DNA from: CAZHJK01 sp964533275
GTDB lineage: Bacteria > Bacillota > Clostridia > Eubacteriales > Garciellaceae
Reading direction: 5' to 3'
DNA length: 19,594 nucleotides
Assembly: GCA_964533275.1 (NCBI GenBank)
Contig: CAZHJK010000037.1
Location: forward strand, 1-19,594
The translations under genes were made by a program, and so were the position numbers. Under the pieces are notes generated by a model. That model was not told where the DNA came from, made no database searches, and worked only from the letters and a program-made list of their open reading frames with translations. Position 1 is the stretch's first letter. Every line of letters starts with the position of its first letter. This document shows positions 9,157 to 16,344 of the stretch, one piece after another.

Positions 9157-9188
9157 AAAAAAGCTCTGCCTTAGAAGCAGAGCTTTTT
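9157..9188. terminator. Bidirectional intrinsic terminator
   Basis: AAAAAGCTCTGC (9158-9169) and GCAGAGCTTTTT (9177-9188) form a perfect 12-bp hairpin with a seven-base loop, flanked by A and T runs. It therefore works in either direction. It would end the activase operon transcript coming from the right and insulate the AAA+/VWA unit starting at 9043. Confidence 0.85.
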
Positions 9189-9192
9189 ATTA

Positions 9193-9243
9193 TGAAGTAA
9201 GAAAGTTCGTCTTGCTCGTAAGGGACCAAACTTTCCTGCTTCA
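9193..9243 (+). repeat. Palindromic intergenic repeat, copy B
   Basis: This is the second copy of the element seen inverted at 2562-2610. The ends, GAAGTAAGAAAGTT and AACTTTCCTGCTTC, pair over 14 positions with two non-Watson-Crick steps, and the conserved core (TTGCTC, then AAGGGACC) lies in the loop. It begins four bases after a terminator. Copy A also follows a terminator in the same relative orientation. Confidence 0.7.
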
Positions 9244-9276
9244 GAAGCGCGTGCGTTTTTTGCACACTATTCTTGT

Positions 9277-10263
9277 TTATGCTAATAAATCTTCTGTTGT
9301 GTTGTTTAATTCACTCCATTTACCACAGCGATCTCCCCATCTTCCCCTCACCTTTCCATTGCTAAGAAATTGTATTACTTCACAATTATTAGGGCAATCT
9401 TCACATTCGAAACTTTTTACCTGGAAGTTGGCATTAACGATATCAAAACCATAAAAATTTGTAATACTTTCCTTTTCCCAATTTTCCTTTGCTAATATTG
9501 CTGCGCCATAGGCACCCATTACATCATAATATCTTGGAACAATAATTTCTTGTTTTAATATCTTTTCAAAGGCTTTTATTATCCCAATATTTGCTGCTAC
9601 CCCCCCCTGAAATAATATGGGTGACTTGATTTCTTTACCTTTGCCAACATTACTTAAATAATTACGCACTAATGCTTCACATAGTCCATTTATTATATCC
9701 TCGCTATTATGTCCTAATTGTTGTTTATGTACCATATCAGATTCTGCAAAGACAGCACATCTCCCTGCAATTCTGACCCTGTTTTTTGATTTTAGAGCCA
9801 TTTCTCCAAATTCTTCGATAGGTATTTCCAGTCTTGAAGCTTGACGGTCTAAAAACGAGCCTGTACCTGCTGCACAAACTGTATTCATTGCAAAATCTTG
9901 AATTATTCCATCCCTAATTATAATTATTTTAGAATCCTGACCTCCAATTTCTAAAATAGTAGAAACATCTTCTCTTTCTTTTAATCCAGCTACCCCGTGA
10001 GTGGTAATCTCATTTTTTACTATATCTGCACCTACCATCATACTTGCAAGATTTCTACCACTACCTGTTGATCCTACACCTAAAATAGAATCCCCTGGCA
10101 ATAACCTCTTTTTCATAATTCCTAATCCTTCTTGCAATACCTTTATAGGTTTTCCTTGGGTCCTTATATAAATTTTTTCTATTAACTCTTCTTGCTCATT
10201 CATCAATAATATATTTGTACTTACTGAACCGACATCAATTCCCATAAACAATTGTCTATGCAT
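9277..10263 (-). CDS. Acyl-CoA dehydratase activase-type ATPase (BadF/BadG/BcrA/BcrD family)
   Basis: The family contains ATP-driven iron-sulfur activators of 2-hydroxyacyl-CoA dehydratases and benzoyl-CoA reductases. The 328-aa product shows the ASKHA nucleotide-binding motifs GIDVGSVSTN (8-17), STGSGRN (65-71), EIGGQDSK (105-112) and QGGVAAN (219-225). The two cysteines expected to hold the shared [4Fe-4S] cluster at the dimer interface are Cys130 (VCAAGTGSFL) and Cys169 (GRCAVFAESD). A C-terminal extension adds Cys287, Cys290, Cys294 and Cys313, a possible extra metal site absent from minimal activators. It overlaps the preceding gene by eight bases and is last in a three-gene operon. No classical dehydratase subunits with a known substrate are present, so the partner is probably the adjacent DUF2229-type proteins. 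Confidence 0.88.
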   Translation of the reverse strand: MHRQLFMGIDVGSVSTNILLMNEQEELIEKIYIRTQGKPIKVLQEGLGIMKKRLLPGDSILGVGSTGSGRNLASMMVGADIVKNEITTHGVAGLKEREDVSTILEIGGQDSKIIIIRDGIIQDFAMNTVCAAGTGSFLDRQASRLEIPIEEFGEMALKSKNRVRIAGRCAVFAESDMVHKQQLGHNSEDIINGLCEALVRNYLSNVGKGKEIKSPILFQGGVAANIGIIKAFEKILKQEIIVPRYYDVMGAYGAAILAKENWEKESITNFYGFDIVNANFQVKSFECEDCPNNCEVIQFLSNGKVRGRWGDRCGKWSELNNTTEDLLA

Positions 10264-11353
10264 TATACCTTTCCCTTCTTTCTTTTTTCCTTTGTATCAT
10301 ATCCACAAATGCTTCCAAACGAGTTTGGTAGCCTGTTTCTCCCGTTAGTTCATCTAATACTAGAGTCATAATAGGCACATTATAATCTTTTTGTATAGAC
10401 GGTAATATACTCTCTGCTACAATCTCAGGCATACATCCAAAGGGTAGCAGTTGAATAATTCCATCATATCCACTTTGGCAATAATGAGCAGCATAGCCAA
10501 TAGTCTCCCATGCATGACCCCCTATGCAACGATCCAAATACTGTTTACCCGCCTTACGAATTTTAAATTCCTTAGTTAAACCCATTGGCCTATACAACAA
10601 ATGTTCACTAAGCCAATCTCCAACATATAATGAACGATCAACTTCCACCCCAAGTCTAGCCAACTTTTCCTCCACATATAGGTTAATATATGGTTCTATC
10701 AGGGTATATATTTCTCCAATTAATCCAATCTTTAATGGTTTATGCAACTTATTAATTATTACCTTGTCTAATTTATTAGAAGTATGACTAATTAACTCCT
10801 TTAACTCCTTTTCCCCTTTTACATTTCTTGTTTGGTTTTTAAAATTTTTCCTGATTTTTCTTATGGAGCCCTTTTCCATTTCTCTTGCTTCTATGTTTAG
10901 CATCCTTCTATCAAGTGCATCAGTTTCTATAATTATTCGCTGAGCTTTTATTATTTGCTTTGCTATTTTTCCTATATTTTTTGTTTGGGTTGCTTTTTGT
11001 ATTCTTCTTATTAATTCTTTTACATCACCCTCAGGTGCTTCGAAGATAATAAATTCAATATCATAACCCATATCCTTTAATATTTCCTTTTCCATTATTC
11101 CATAAAATCCAAATCTACAGGGACCATCACTACCAGTTATTAATATTGTATCTGCTCCCTTTTCAATACTTTCAATATAATTTCCTATATTTATTTTTAG
11201 TGGAGCACATATAAATTCAGGAGCATAAGCTGATCCAATTTCCAGTGCACGATCCGTTGAAATAGGAGGAACAACAATATCTACACCAAGACCCTCCATT
11301 AAGACTTTAGCTCCTATGTATACATTCCCCATATGAGGAAAGGTTACTATCAT
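10256..11353 (-). CDS. Acyl-CoA dehydratase activase-related protein (COG3581-like)
   Basis: The 365-aa product resembles the reductase-like half of fused activase/DUF2229 proteins. It begins with TFPHMGNVYIGAK, close to the family start, so the ATG at 11353 is preferred even though it overlaps the upstream gene by 47 bases; AAAGGAGA precedes it. Conserved cysteine contexts are EFICAPLKINIGN (Cys49), GSDGPCRFGFYG (Cys79), and, near the C-terminus, AAHYCQSGYDG and LPFGCMPE, candidates for iron-sulfur ligands. It ends in a TLVLDELTGETGYQTRLEAF segment that recurs in the upstream protein as QLTIDEQTGEAGIDTRIEAF, which suggests the two genes arose by duplication. Function is not established; an ATP-driven low-potential reductase role is an inference from the activase partner. 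Confidence 0.8.
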   Translation of the reverse strand: MIVTFPHMGNVYIGAKVLMEGLGVDIVVPPISTDRALEIGSAYAPEFICAPLKINIGNYIESIEKGADTILITGSDGPCRFGFYGIMEKEILKDMGYDIEFIIFEAPEGDVKELIRRIQKATQTKNIGKIAKQIIKAQRIIIETDALDRRMLNIEAREMEKGSIRKIRKNFKNQTRNVKGEKELKELISHTSNKLDKVIINKLHKPLKIGLIGEIYTLIEPYINLYVEEKLARLGVEVDRSLYVGDWLSEHLLYRPMGLTKEFKIRKAGKQYLDRCIGGHAWETIGYAAHYCQSGYDGIIQLLPFGCMPEIVAESILPSIQKDYNVPIMTLVLDELTGETGYQTRLEAFVDMIQRKKERRERYNA

Positions 11354-12326
11354 TAGCTTTTCTCCTTTCTATCATTTCTATAAAAGCTTCTATTCTTGTG
11401 TCTATACCAGCTTCTCCAGTTTGTTCATCAATAGTTAATTGAATAAAGGGTAAAATCCTTTGTCTCTTTATATGCCTTTCAATATAATCTGCTATAATTG
11501 AATCCAAACCACATGCAAAGGAAGATAAAAATATAACACCATCAATACCTAGAGCTTCTTTTTCTTCTATTACATATAAACCAGATCCTATTAATTGTCT
11601 TCCAAATGTCCAAAACATTTTTTTGGGAAGCTTTCCAGCATAATAATTAATTTTTTCTTCACTTATATTATCCACTGTTATTGTTAGATAACCCATCTCT
11701 CTTAATTTCTTTAATAAGTTCATATTTATAAAGGTATCGTATAAATTATAGGGATGAGACAATATCAAAAGCCTTCCCTTTTCTTTATAAGAACTAACAT
11801 TCATAAAGTTCTCTCTGGTTATTTTAAGAGCGTCATCAGGAAACATTCCATTAAATAAATTTTTCCTATATACTTCTAACCGCTTTATACCTTTACTATA
11901 AGCATCCTGGGCATGTTTAAAATCTACCTCTAGATGTTCTATCATATCTCTAATGGTTTTATCTAGGTTTATCCTTCTATTATGTAAGTTAAAATCCGGT
12001 TTTATAATTAATGGAAGTTCAGCAATACTATTTTTAATCATTTCAGGCAGTCCACATAACTTAGGACAAGTAAACTCTCCATAATTTAAACTTGTATTCC
12101 TTGGTATAAAAAGAAAATCAACCTTATTCTTTATGCTTTCTACATGGCCATGAAAGACTTTTATAGGCAAACAAGCCTCATCTACACATGTTTTTACTCC
12201 TAAATCTAATATATTTTTATTAGTTTTTGGAGAAAGAATAATTTCATAGCCTAATTCTTCATAAAAGGTTTTCCAAAGGGGAAAATAATAATAGTATAAT
12301 AATGCTCTTGGAATTCCTATTTTCAA
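11307..12326 (-). CDS. DUF2229/COG3580-like activase-associated protein
   Basis: The 339-aa product opens with KIGIPRALLYYYYFPLW, typical of the DUF2229 family, and carries cysteines in GVKTCVDEACLPIK, EFTCPKLCGLPEM and SSFACGLDS, which could bind an iron-sulfur cluster. The start is TTG after an AAAGGAG ribosome site and agrees with the family N-terminus. It is first in a three-gene overlapping operon with the 365-aa relative and the activase. In many clostridia these parts occur as one long polypeptide; here they are separate genes. No substrate can be named. Two hairpins separate it from the 69-aa gene upstream, so it likely has its own promoter between 12330 and 12425, which I could not locate with confidence. 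Confidence 0.82.
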   Translation of the reverse strand: MKIGIPRALLYYYYFPLWKTFYEELGYEIILSPKTNKNILDLGVKTCVDEACLPIKVFHGHVESIKNKVDFLFIPRNTSLNYGEFTCPKLCGLPEMIKNSIAELPLIIKPDFNLHNRRINLDKTIRDMIEHLEVDFKHAQDAYSKGIKRLEVYRKNLFNGMFPDDALKITRENFMNVSSYKEKGRLLILSHPYNLYDTFINMNLLKKLREMGYLTITVDNISEEKINYYAGKLPKKMFWTFGRQLIGSGLYVIEEKEALGIDGVIFLSSFACGLDSIIADYIERHIKRQRILPFIQLTIDEQTGEAGIDTRIEAFIEMIERRKANDSNLSSYGECIHRS

Positions 12327-12425
12327 AATTTTTCACTCCTTTCTGAATACACCTTTGTATTATTTCCAAATATACTAATTACTATAATGCTTACGATTGT
12401 ATAATCTAGTATCTCCTTCTTAGAA

Positions 12426-12461
12426 TTATAAAAAGTATGCAAAAATGCATACTTTTTATAA
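12426..12461. terminator. Perfect 16-bp inverted repeat, terminator-like
   Basis: TTATAAAAAGTATGCA (12426-12441) pairs perfectly with the arm at 12446-12461 around a four-base loop. The GTATGCA core is flanked by A5 on one side and T5 on the other, the usual form of a bidirectional terminator. It lies about 100 bases upstream of the DUF2229 gene start, downstream of a first terminator, so it may be a back-up terminator for the 69-aa gene or a leader hairpin of the activase operon. Confidence 0.6.
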
Positions 12462-12500
12462 AGCTTATTCTTTTTTATTTTTAATAAAATATAATATAAA

Positions 12501-12532
12501 ACCAACCTAGCTATTAAGCATCTTAGGTTGGT
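12501..12532. terminator. Intrinsic terminator after the 69-aa gene
   Basis: ACCAACCTA (12501-12509) pairs with TAGGTTGGT (12524-12532). On the minus strand the stem is followed by a short T run. On the plus strand a T5 run follows, so it can act in both directions. It begins four bases after the stop codon of the 69-aa gene. Confidence 0.65.
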
Positions 12533-12536
12533 ATTT

Positions 12537-12746
12537 TTAAAATTTTTGTATGTCATGATAGGTTTTATTTTTATTATTGGAAATTTGTTGTAAGCTAATC
12601 ATTATACTTTTTTGATATTGTATAAAAAGATCAATCTGTGATTTTAAATAAAATATAAAAAATATAAAAGCCAGAAGGGTTATAAAAATCATAATCGGTT
12701 GTAAAGTAGTTGTTACGCTTGCAAGTCCATAAAGAAATTGATCCAT
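12537..12746 (-). CDS. Small single-pass membrane protein
   Basis: This 69-aa product has one clear hydrophobic segment, about residues 16-38 (QPIMIFITLLAFIFFIFYL within it), followed by a polar, Gln/Lys/Asn-rich tail. I do not recognise the family. The ATG follows an exact AAAGGAGAG ribosome site, a TATAAT-containing promoter lies upstream, and a terminator follows four bases after the stop. These signals support a real monocistronic gene despite its size. There is no cysteine or lipobox. Its role is unknown, and no neighbour points to one. Confidence 0.65.
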   Translation of the reverse strand: MDQFLYGLASVTTTLQPIMIFITLLAFIFFIFYLKSQIDLFIQYQKSIMISLQQISNNKNKTYHDIQKF

Positions 12747-12831
12747 ACTATCTCTCCTTTAAATATTATTGTTTCATAAACAAATTCATGGTTACTTTAT
12801 TTAGAATTCTTTCATTAAATGCAACCACTAT

Positions 12832-12858
12832 ATTATACTACTTTTTGAGGTTTTACAA
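12832..12858 (-). promoter_or_regulatory. Possible promoter of the 69-aa gene
   Basis: On the minus strand a perfect TATAAT (12837-12832) is preceded by TTGTAA (12858-12853) with a 15-base spacer, or TTTGTA with 16. The spacer is short, so the -35 box is uncertain. It lies between pheB and the 69-aa gene. Confidence 0.4.
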
Positions 12859-12870
12859 AAGTAATTAAAA

Positions 12871-12896
12871 GTTATTCTCTACCGTTATTCTCTACC
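12871..12896. repeat. 13-bp exact tandem duplication over the pheB stop codon
   Basis: GTTATTCTCTACC occurs twice head to tail (12871-12883 and 12884-12896). The right copy contains the last three codons and stop of pheB (Gly-Arg-Glu-stop on the minus strand); the left copy repeats them untranslated just after the stop. This looks like a recent slippage or short duplication. Confidence 0.85.
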
Positions 12897-13322
12897 TATA
12901 ATTTGAATATTTTTAACACCCTTTAAAGAATATAAGCTGTCTAAAATTTCTTCTCCACTTTGGTCTAATTCATCAGTTTCAAAGGATATGGTCACATTAG
13001 CCACTCCATGATTTGGTATATTTTGATTAATAGTTAGAATATTTCCCTTTGCATTTGCAATAGTATCTAGAACCTTAGATAATATACCAGATTCATGTCT
13101 AAGTAAAAATGCTATAGTGACAACTTTAGTTTTATTTTTTTCATAGAAGGGGAAAACAGAATCTTTATATTTATAGAAAGCACTTCTACTTATACCGATT
13201 TGCTTTACAGCTTGCTGTATATTTTTAGATTCACCTGTTCGTAATAAATCTTTTGTCTCTATTACCTTAGTAAAAATTTCTGGTAATACCTTTGTATCTA
13301 CAACAAGAAATTTCGTACCCAT
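12885..13322 (-). CDS. pheB: ACT domain-containing protein of the PheB (UPF0735) family
   Basis: The 145-aa product has an N-terminal helix-turn-helix-like stretch, about residues 28-55, including KNIQQAVKQIGISRSAFYKY, and a C-terminal ACT domain (about 67-143) starting VVTIAFLLRHESGILSKVL. ACT domains bind amino acids. PheB proteins are often encoded beside homoserine dehydrogenase or chorismate mutase genes, neither of which is present here. The start follows GAGGAGG by ten bases and the N-terminus KFLVVDTKVLPEIFTKVIE matches the family. Upstream DNA holds several overlapping promoter-like boxes. The stop codon lies inside a 13-bp tandem duplication. A regulatory role in amino-acid metabolism is likely but not shown. 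Confidence 0.88.
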   Translation of the reverse strand: MGTKFLVVDTKVLPEIFTKVIETKDLLRTGESKNIQQAVKQIGISRSAFYKYKDSVFPFYEKNKTKVVTIAFLLRHESGILSKVLDTIANAKGNILTINQNIPNHGVANVTISFETDELDQSGEEILDSLYSLKGVKNIQIIGRE

Positions 13323-13524
13323 TAATTATAGTCCTCCTCTAATGTGTCTTTCTATTATGTACAAATGTATTATATTTTCAATAGTTTACCATTTATATAT
13401 AAATAAATCAAGGTCATTCAAACTTGCACATAAAATTTTATTATAAAATTTGTTTGATTTGCTAAATGAATATCTATAAAACAAAACCTGCAAACCTTTA
13501 CATGAAAATAATTCTAAAATAAGC

Positions 13525-13553
13525 TTGAATATAAATTCACAATAAATTATAAT
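13525..13553 (+). promoter_or_regulatory. Strong promoter-like sequence for a plus-strand small RNA
   Basis: TTGAAT (13525-13530), a spacer of exactly 17 bases, and a perfect TATAAT (13548-13553) point rightward. No protein-coding frame follows before the plus-strand terminator at 13634-13671. The predicted start is near 13560. Confidence 0.65.
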
Positions 13554-13559
13554 AACAAT

Positions 13560-13671
13560 ATATCACATATATAACCCTTATTCCTATAGAATTACTCCCC
13601 TTTTTCTATAGGAAAGAAACAAATTCCCCAGTTAAGACTATGTAGAAAAAGTACATAGTCTTTTTTTTTTT
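13560..13671 (+). ncRNA. Predicted small RNA with a C-rich loop
   Basis: This roughly 110-nt unit lies between pheB and the TRAP operon in a 478-base stretch without a gene. It has a promoter at its left end, a first stem-loop with 11 perfect pairs (13581-13591 with 13604-13614) whose 12-base loop reads TTACTCCCCTTT, an unpaired AATTCCCCAG segment, and an intrinsic terminator. The terminator has its T run only on the plus strand, so the transcript direction is clear. No ribosome site or credible peptide is visible. CCCC-bearing single-stranded loops are the usual target-recognition feature of Firmicute trans-acting RNAs such as RsaE/RoxS, which block ribosome binding sites. I recognise no known family. 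The rest of the gap (13323-13524) is AT-rich with only the pheB upstream region visible. Confidence 0.6.
13634..13671 (+). terminator. Intrinsic terminator of the predicted small RNA
   Basis: AAGACTATGTA (13634-13644) pairs perfectly with TACATAGTCTT (13652-13662) around a seven-base loop, and a run of eleven T residues (13661-13671) follows on the plus strand. Read on the minus strand there is no T run, so it serves rightward transcription only. Confidence 0.85.
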
Positions 13672-13725
13672 ACTGAAACAATTATTATTGTAAATTGCAA
13701 TATATAAAAAGTTACCACCTTATTT

Positions 13726-13785
13726 AATACAAAAATACCCTAAAGGTAGATTTATTTATATCACTTTATAGGGTACTTTTGTATT
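13726..13785 (-). terminator. Terminator of the aminomutase-TRAP operon
   Basis: The arms at 13726-13744 and 13765-13785 pair over about 17 positions, with a core of TACCCT against AGGGTA. One pair is G-U on the minus strand and would be an A-C mismatch on the plus strand, which assigns it to leftward transcription. A T5 run follows the core stem. It starts 15 bases after the TRAP permease stop. Confidence 0.75.
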
Positions 13786-13800
13786 ATTATTTATAATTTT

Positions 13801-15792
13801 CTATATAGATTGTAACTTAATATCTTTCTTTATTCGTTTCGATTGTAATAACCAAATTGCTGCTAAAACAACTATACCAACAAAATCTGTTGTAATCCCT
13901 GGAATAATTAGAGATAAACCTGCTGCAAAAAGTAGTATCCGCTCAAACCACTTATTATTAGTTCTTAAATAAGCTGTAGTAGAGGATCCTATACATATCA
14001 TACCAACAATAGCAGTAAGGATTGCAAAAACTACATTAAAAATAAACATAGGAGTTGTTGTTCCTTCAGGTCTTACCAATACTAAAATAGGTGATAGTGC
14101 AAAAATATATGGCACAAGATAAGCAGCCATTCCTAACTTAAATGCTTCAATTCCTGTTTTAAATGGATTAGATTGGGCAATACCTGACCCAGCAAATGCT
14201 GCTAAAGCAACAGGCGGTGTTATATCGGCTACAATTCCAAAATAAAAAACAAAGAGATGAGCTGCCAAAGGATGTACTCCTAAGGTAACCAATGCAGGAG
14301 CTGATACAGTAGCTTGAATTATATAATTTGCTGTTGTTGGTACACCCATGCCTAGAATAATTGATCCAATCATTGTAAAAAACATAGTTAGATAAATATT
14401 TCCTCCTGCTAATTTTATCAGACCTCCTGACATCTTCATACCTAAACCCGTTAGGGTAATTATTCCTACAATTATTCCAGCTGTGGCACAAGCCATTACA
14501 ACAGGCAGTGCTGATCTTGCTCCCTCTGATAATCCTTTTATAATATCTTTAATCGATAATCTAGTTTCTTTTAAAATCATGGATGCTCCTACACAAATAA
14601 TTATTGCCCAAAAAGCAGCCAACATAGGTGTAAAGCCCCTAACTAAAAGGAAAATAATCGCAGCAATAGGTGAAGCCAAAAACCACTTTTTCCTTAAAAG
14701 GTATTTCCAATTAGGTAATCGTTCCTTAGGCAATCCTAATAACCCTGACTTTTTAGCTTCTAGATGGACTGTAATAAATATTCCTGTAAAATAGAGTAGT
14801 GCAGGTACTGCAGCAGATATAGCAATTGTAAAATAAGGAATATTTAAAAATTCAACCATTATAAATGCAGCTGCACCCATTATTGGCGGCATTAATTGTC
14901 CCCCTGTAGAAGCAGCTGCCTCAGCAGCGCCAGCAAACTCTGAACGATAGCCTACGCTTTTCATTAGAGGGATGGTTACTGAACCTGTTCCAACAGTATT
15001 TGCAACAGAACTTCCAGATACTGTTCCTTGGGCTGCACTTGCAATTACAGCAGCTTTTGCTGGTCCACCAGTGGCTCCTCCTGTTAAACCAACAGCAATA
15101 TTTGTAAGCCAATCTCCTATACCCGTCTTTTTTAAGAAGGTTGCAAATAGTAAAAATAGGAAAATAAAGGTCGATGAAACCTGAATTGGAATTCCTAAAA
15201 TTCCCTCTGTGCTAATCCATTGAAAAACTGCAATCCTTTTAATGGTAAGACCGGGATGTGCCATAAAGGATGGAAATATGTTTCCAAAATAAGCATAAAG
15301 CAAAAAAAATGTTGCTAAGGAAACAATTACTGGACCTGCGACTCTTCTTGTAGCTTCTATAACTAACAAAACTGCAACAATTCCAACGATCATATCAAGA
15401 TTATTATAGACCCCAGCTCTCCAAACTAGTTCTTCATAAAAAACTATATGATAAGCCGAAACACAAAATCCTAAAAGTGCTAATATATAGTCATACCATG
15501 GTATTTTATTGCTTTTATTTTTTCTGCTAGCAGGATATAGCAAGTACACCATAATTAAAGCTGCTCCAACATGGGGGGCTCTTTGTAAGGTAGAAGGAAA
15601 AACCCCAAATGCTGCAGTATATAATTGTACTAGTGACCATGTTACAGCTAATAAAAAAATGAATTTATTGACGGGACCTTTTATCCGTCTGAAAGCAAAC
15701 TCCCGGTCATATTTCGCAAGAATTTCTTCAGATTCTTTTTCGTCTAATTGAATTTCTTTTAAATTAATATCTTCATTCTGTTTCTTATCCAT
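13801..15792 (-). CDS. TRAP transporter fused permease (DctQM type, TAXI class)
   Basis: TRAP transporters are sodium-coupled secondary transporters fed by a solute-binding protein. This 663-aa product joins the small (DctQ) and large (DctM) membrane subunits: a cytoplasmic N-terminus of about 40 residues, small-subunit helices to about residue 170, and the large subunit after that. The region 260-312, containing SSVANTVGTGSVTIPLMKS and EAAASTGGQLMPPIMGAA, is diagnostic for TAXI-type fused permeases. I chose the ATG at 15792, eight bases after GAGGAGG, rather than an upstream ATG at 15828 that lacks a ribosome site. It overlaps the DUF1850 gene by 34 bases and is last in the operon. The substrate is likely glutamate or a related anion, inferred from the aminomutase and binding protein. 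Confidence 0.93.
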   Translation of the reverse strand: MDKKQNEDINLKEIQLDEKESEEILAKYDREFAFRRIKGPVNKFIFLLAVTWSLVQLYTAAFGVFPSTLQRAPHVGAALIMVYLLYPASRKNKSNKIPWYDYILALLGFCVSAYHIVFYEELVWRAGVYNNLDMIVGIVAVLLVIEATRRVAGPVIVSLATFFLLYAYFGNIFPSFMAHPGLTIKRIAVFQWISTEGILGIPIQVSSTFIFLFLLFATFLKKTGIGDWLTNIAVGLTGGATGGPAKAAVIASAAQGTVSGSSVANTVGTGSVTIPLMKSVGYRSEFAGAAEAAASTGGQLMPPIMGAAAFIMVEFLNIPYFTIAISAAVPALLYFTGIFITVHLEAKKSGLLGLPKERLPNWKYLLRKKWFLASPIAAIIFLLVRGFTPMLAAFWAIIICVGASMILKETRLSIKDIIKGLSEGARSALPVVMACATAGIIVGIITLTGLGMKMSGGLIKLAGGNIYLTMFFTMIGSIILGMGVPTTANYIIQATVSAPALVTLGVHPLAAHLFVFYFGIVADITPPVALAAFAGSGIAQSNPFKTGIEAFKLGMAAYLVPYIFALSPILVLVRPEGTTTPMFIFNVVFAILTAIVGMICIGSSTTAYLRTNNKWFERILLFAAGLSLIIPGITTDFVGIVVLAAIWLLQSKRIKKDIKLQSI

Positions 15793-16295
15793 ATGCCTAC
15801 CTCCTCTTTTAAAAATTGAAATAAACATTTTCTCTGAAGACCTATATGAATAAAACCTCCTGGTTTATAAATATCTTTTAAATGAATTATACTGTCATTA
15901 TATATCAATCTATGATCGGCAATTACAGCTCCTATGGTTACAGGTACCCTATCAAAGACTCTCTCATAACCCAAAACATTGTATTTGCCATCCTCGATCA
16001 CCCAATATTGATTAAATTCGGGATGTGCCGGTAAGTTTGGTCCAAATTCATCAAATGTCATTTTTACAATAGGAATTTTCCCTGGTTCTTCAAGTTTATA
16101 TGTTTCAATTACTGGTTGTAGAGTAACCGAGTGTATCCAATATACACTAAAATAATCATCAATATTAGATTTTTGCTGGAAAACTAATTCTTCAGTCTCA
16201 TTAACTCTTATTTCTAATACATAAAATTCTACAAAACTAATATAAGCTACAGCTATAATTAATATGAAAATTATAATAATATAAATCTTTTTCAT
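15759..16295 (-). CDS. DUF1850 protein, membrane-anchored TRAP accessory
   Basis: The 178-aa product has an N-terminal hydrophobic anchor (about residues 4-24) and then a DUF1850 domain recognisable from VYWIHSVTLQPVIETYKL and MTFDEFGPNLPAHPE. DUF1850 genes are typically found between TAXI binding-protein and fused TRAP permease genes, as here, but the role is unknown. The ATG is the first start codon after an in-frame stop. There is no ribosome site at normal distance: the nearest GGAGG (16338-16334) lies 38 bases upstream with a 9-bp hairpin in between. Its 3' end overlaps the permease gene. Confidence 0.85.
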   Translation of the reverse strand: MKKIYIIIIFILIIAVAYISFVEFYVLEIRVNETEELVFQQKSNIDDYFSVYWIHSVTLQPVIETYKLEEPGKIPIVKMTFDEFGPNLPAHPEFNQYWVIEDGKYNVLGYERVFDRVPVTIGAVIADHRLIYNDSIIHLKDIYKPGGFIHIGLQRKCLFQFLKEEVGIWIRNRMKILI

Positions 16296-16305
16296 AAAAT
16301 TAGGA

Positions 16306-16338
16306 AGGTCGAGGACTAGCCCCTCGACCTATACCTCC
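16306..16338 (-). promoter_or_regulatory. Intercistronic hairpin between ribosome site and start of the DUF1850 gene
   Basis: On the minus strand GGAGG (16338-16334) is followed after three bases by a hairpin, AGGTCGAGG (16330-16322) paired with CCTCGACCT (16314-16306), loop of seven. The DUF1850 ATG lies ten bases further. There is no T run, so it is not a normal terminator. It may bring the ribosome site closer to the ATG, or stabilise the 3' end of the binding-protein message. Confidence 0.7.
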
Positions 16339-16344
16339 TATCTT

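Noticed and set aside
12323..12556. Possible 77-aa minus-strand gene
   Set aside because: It has no ribosome site, overlaps the end of the 69-aa gene and the start of the DUF2229 gene, and reads straight through a terminator and the 16-bp inverted repeat.
14168..15112. Additional open frames inside the TRAP permease gene on both strands
   Set aside because: They have Cys/Asn/Ser-rich or otherwise protein-unlike composition and no ribosome sites; they are out-of-frame readings of the permease gene.
15793..15828. Upstream start for the TRAP permease at 15828
   Set aside because: No ribosome site precedes it, while GAGGAGG sits correctly ahead of the ATG at 15792.
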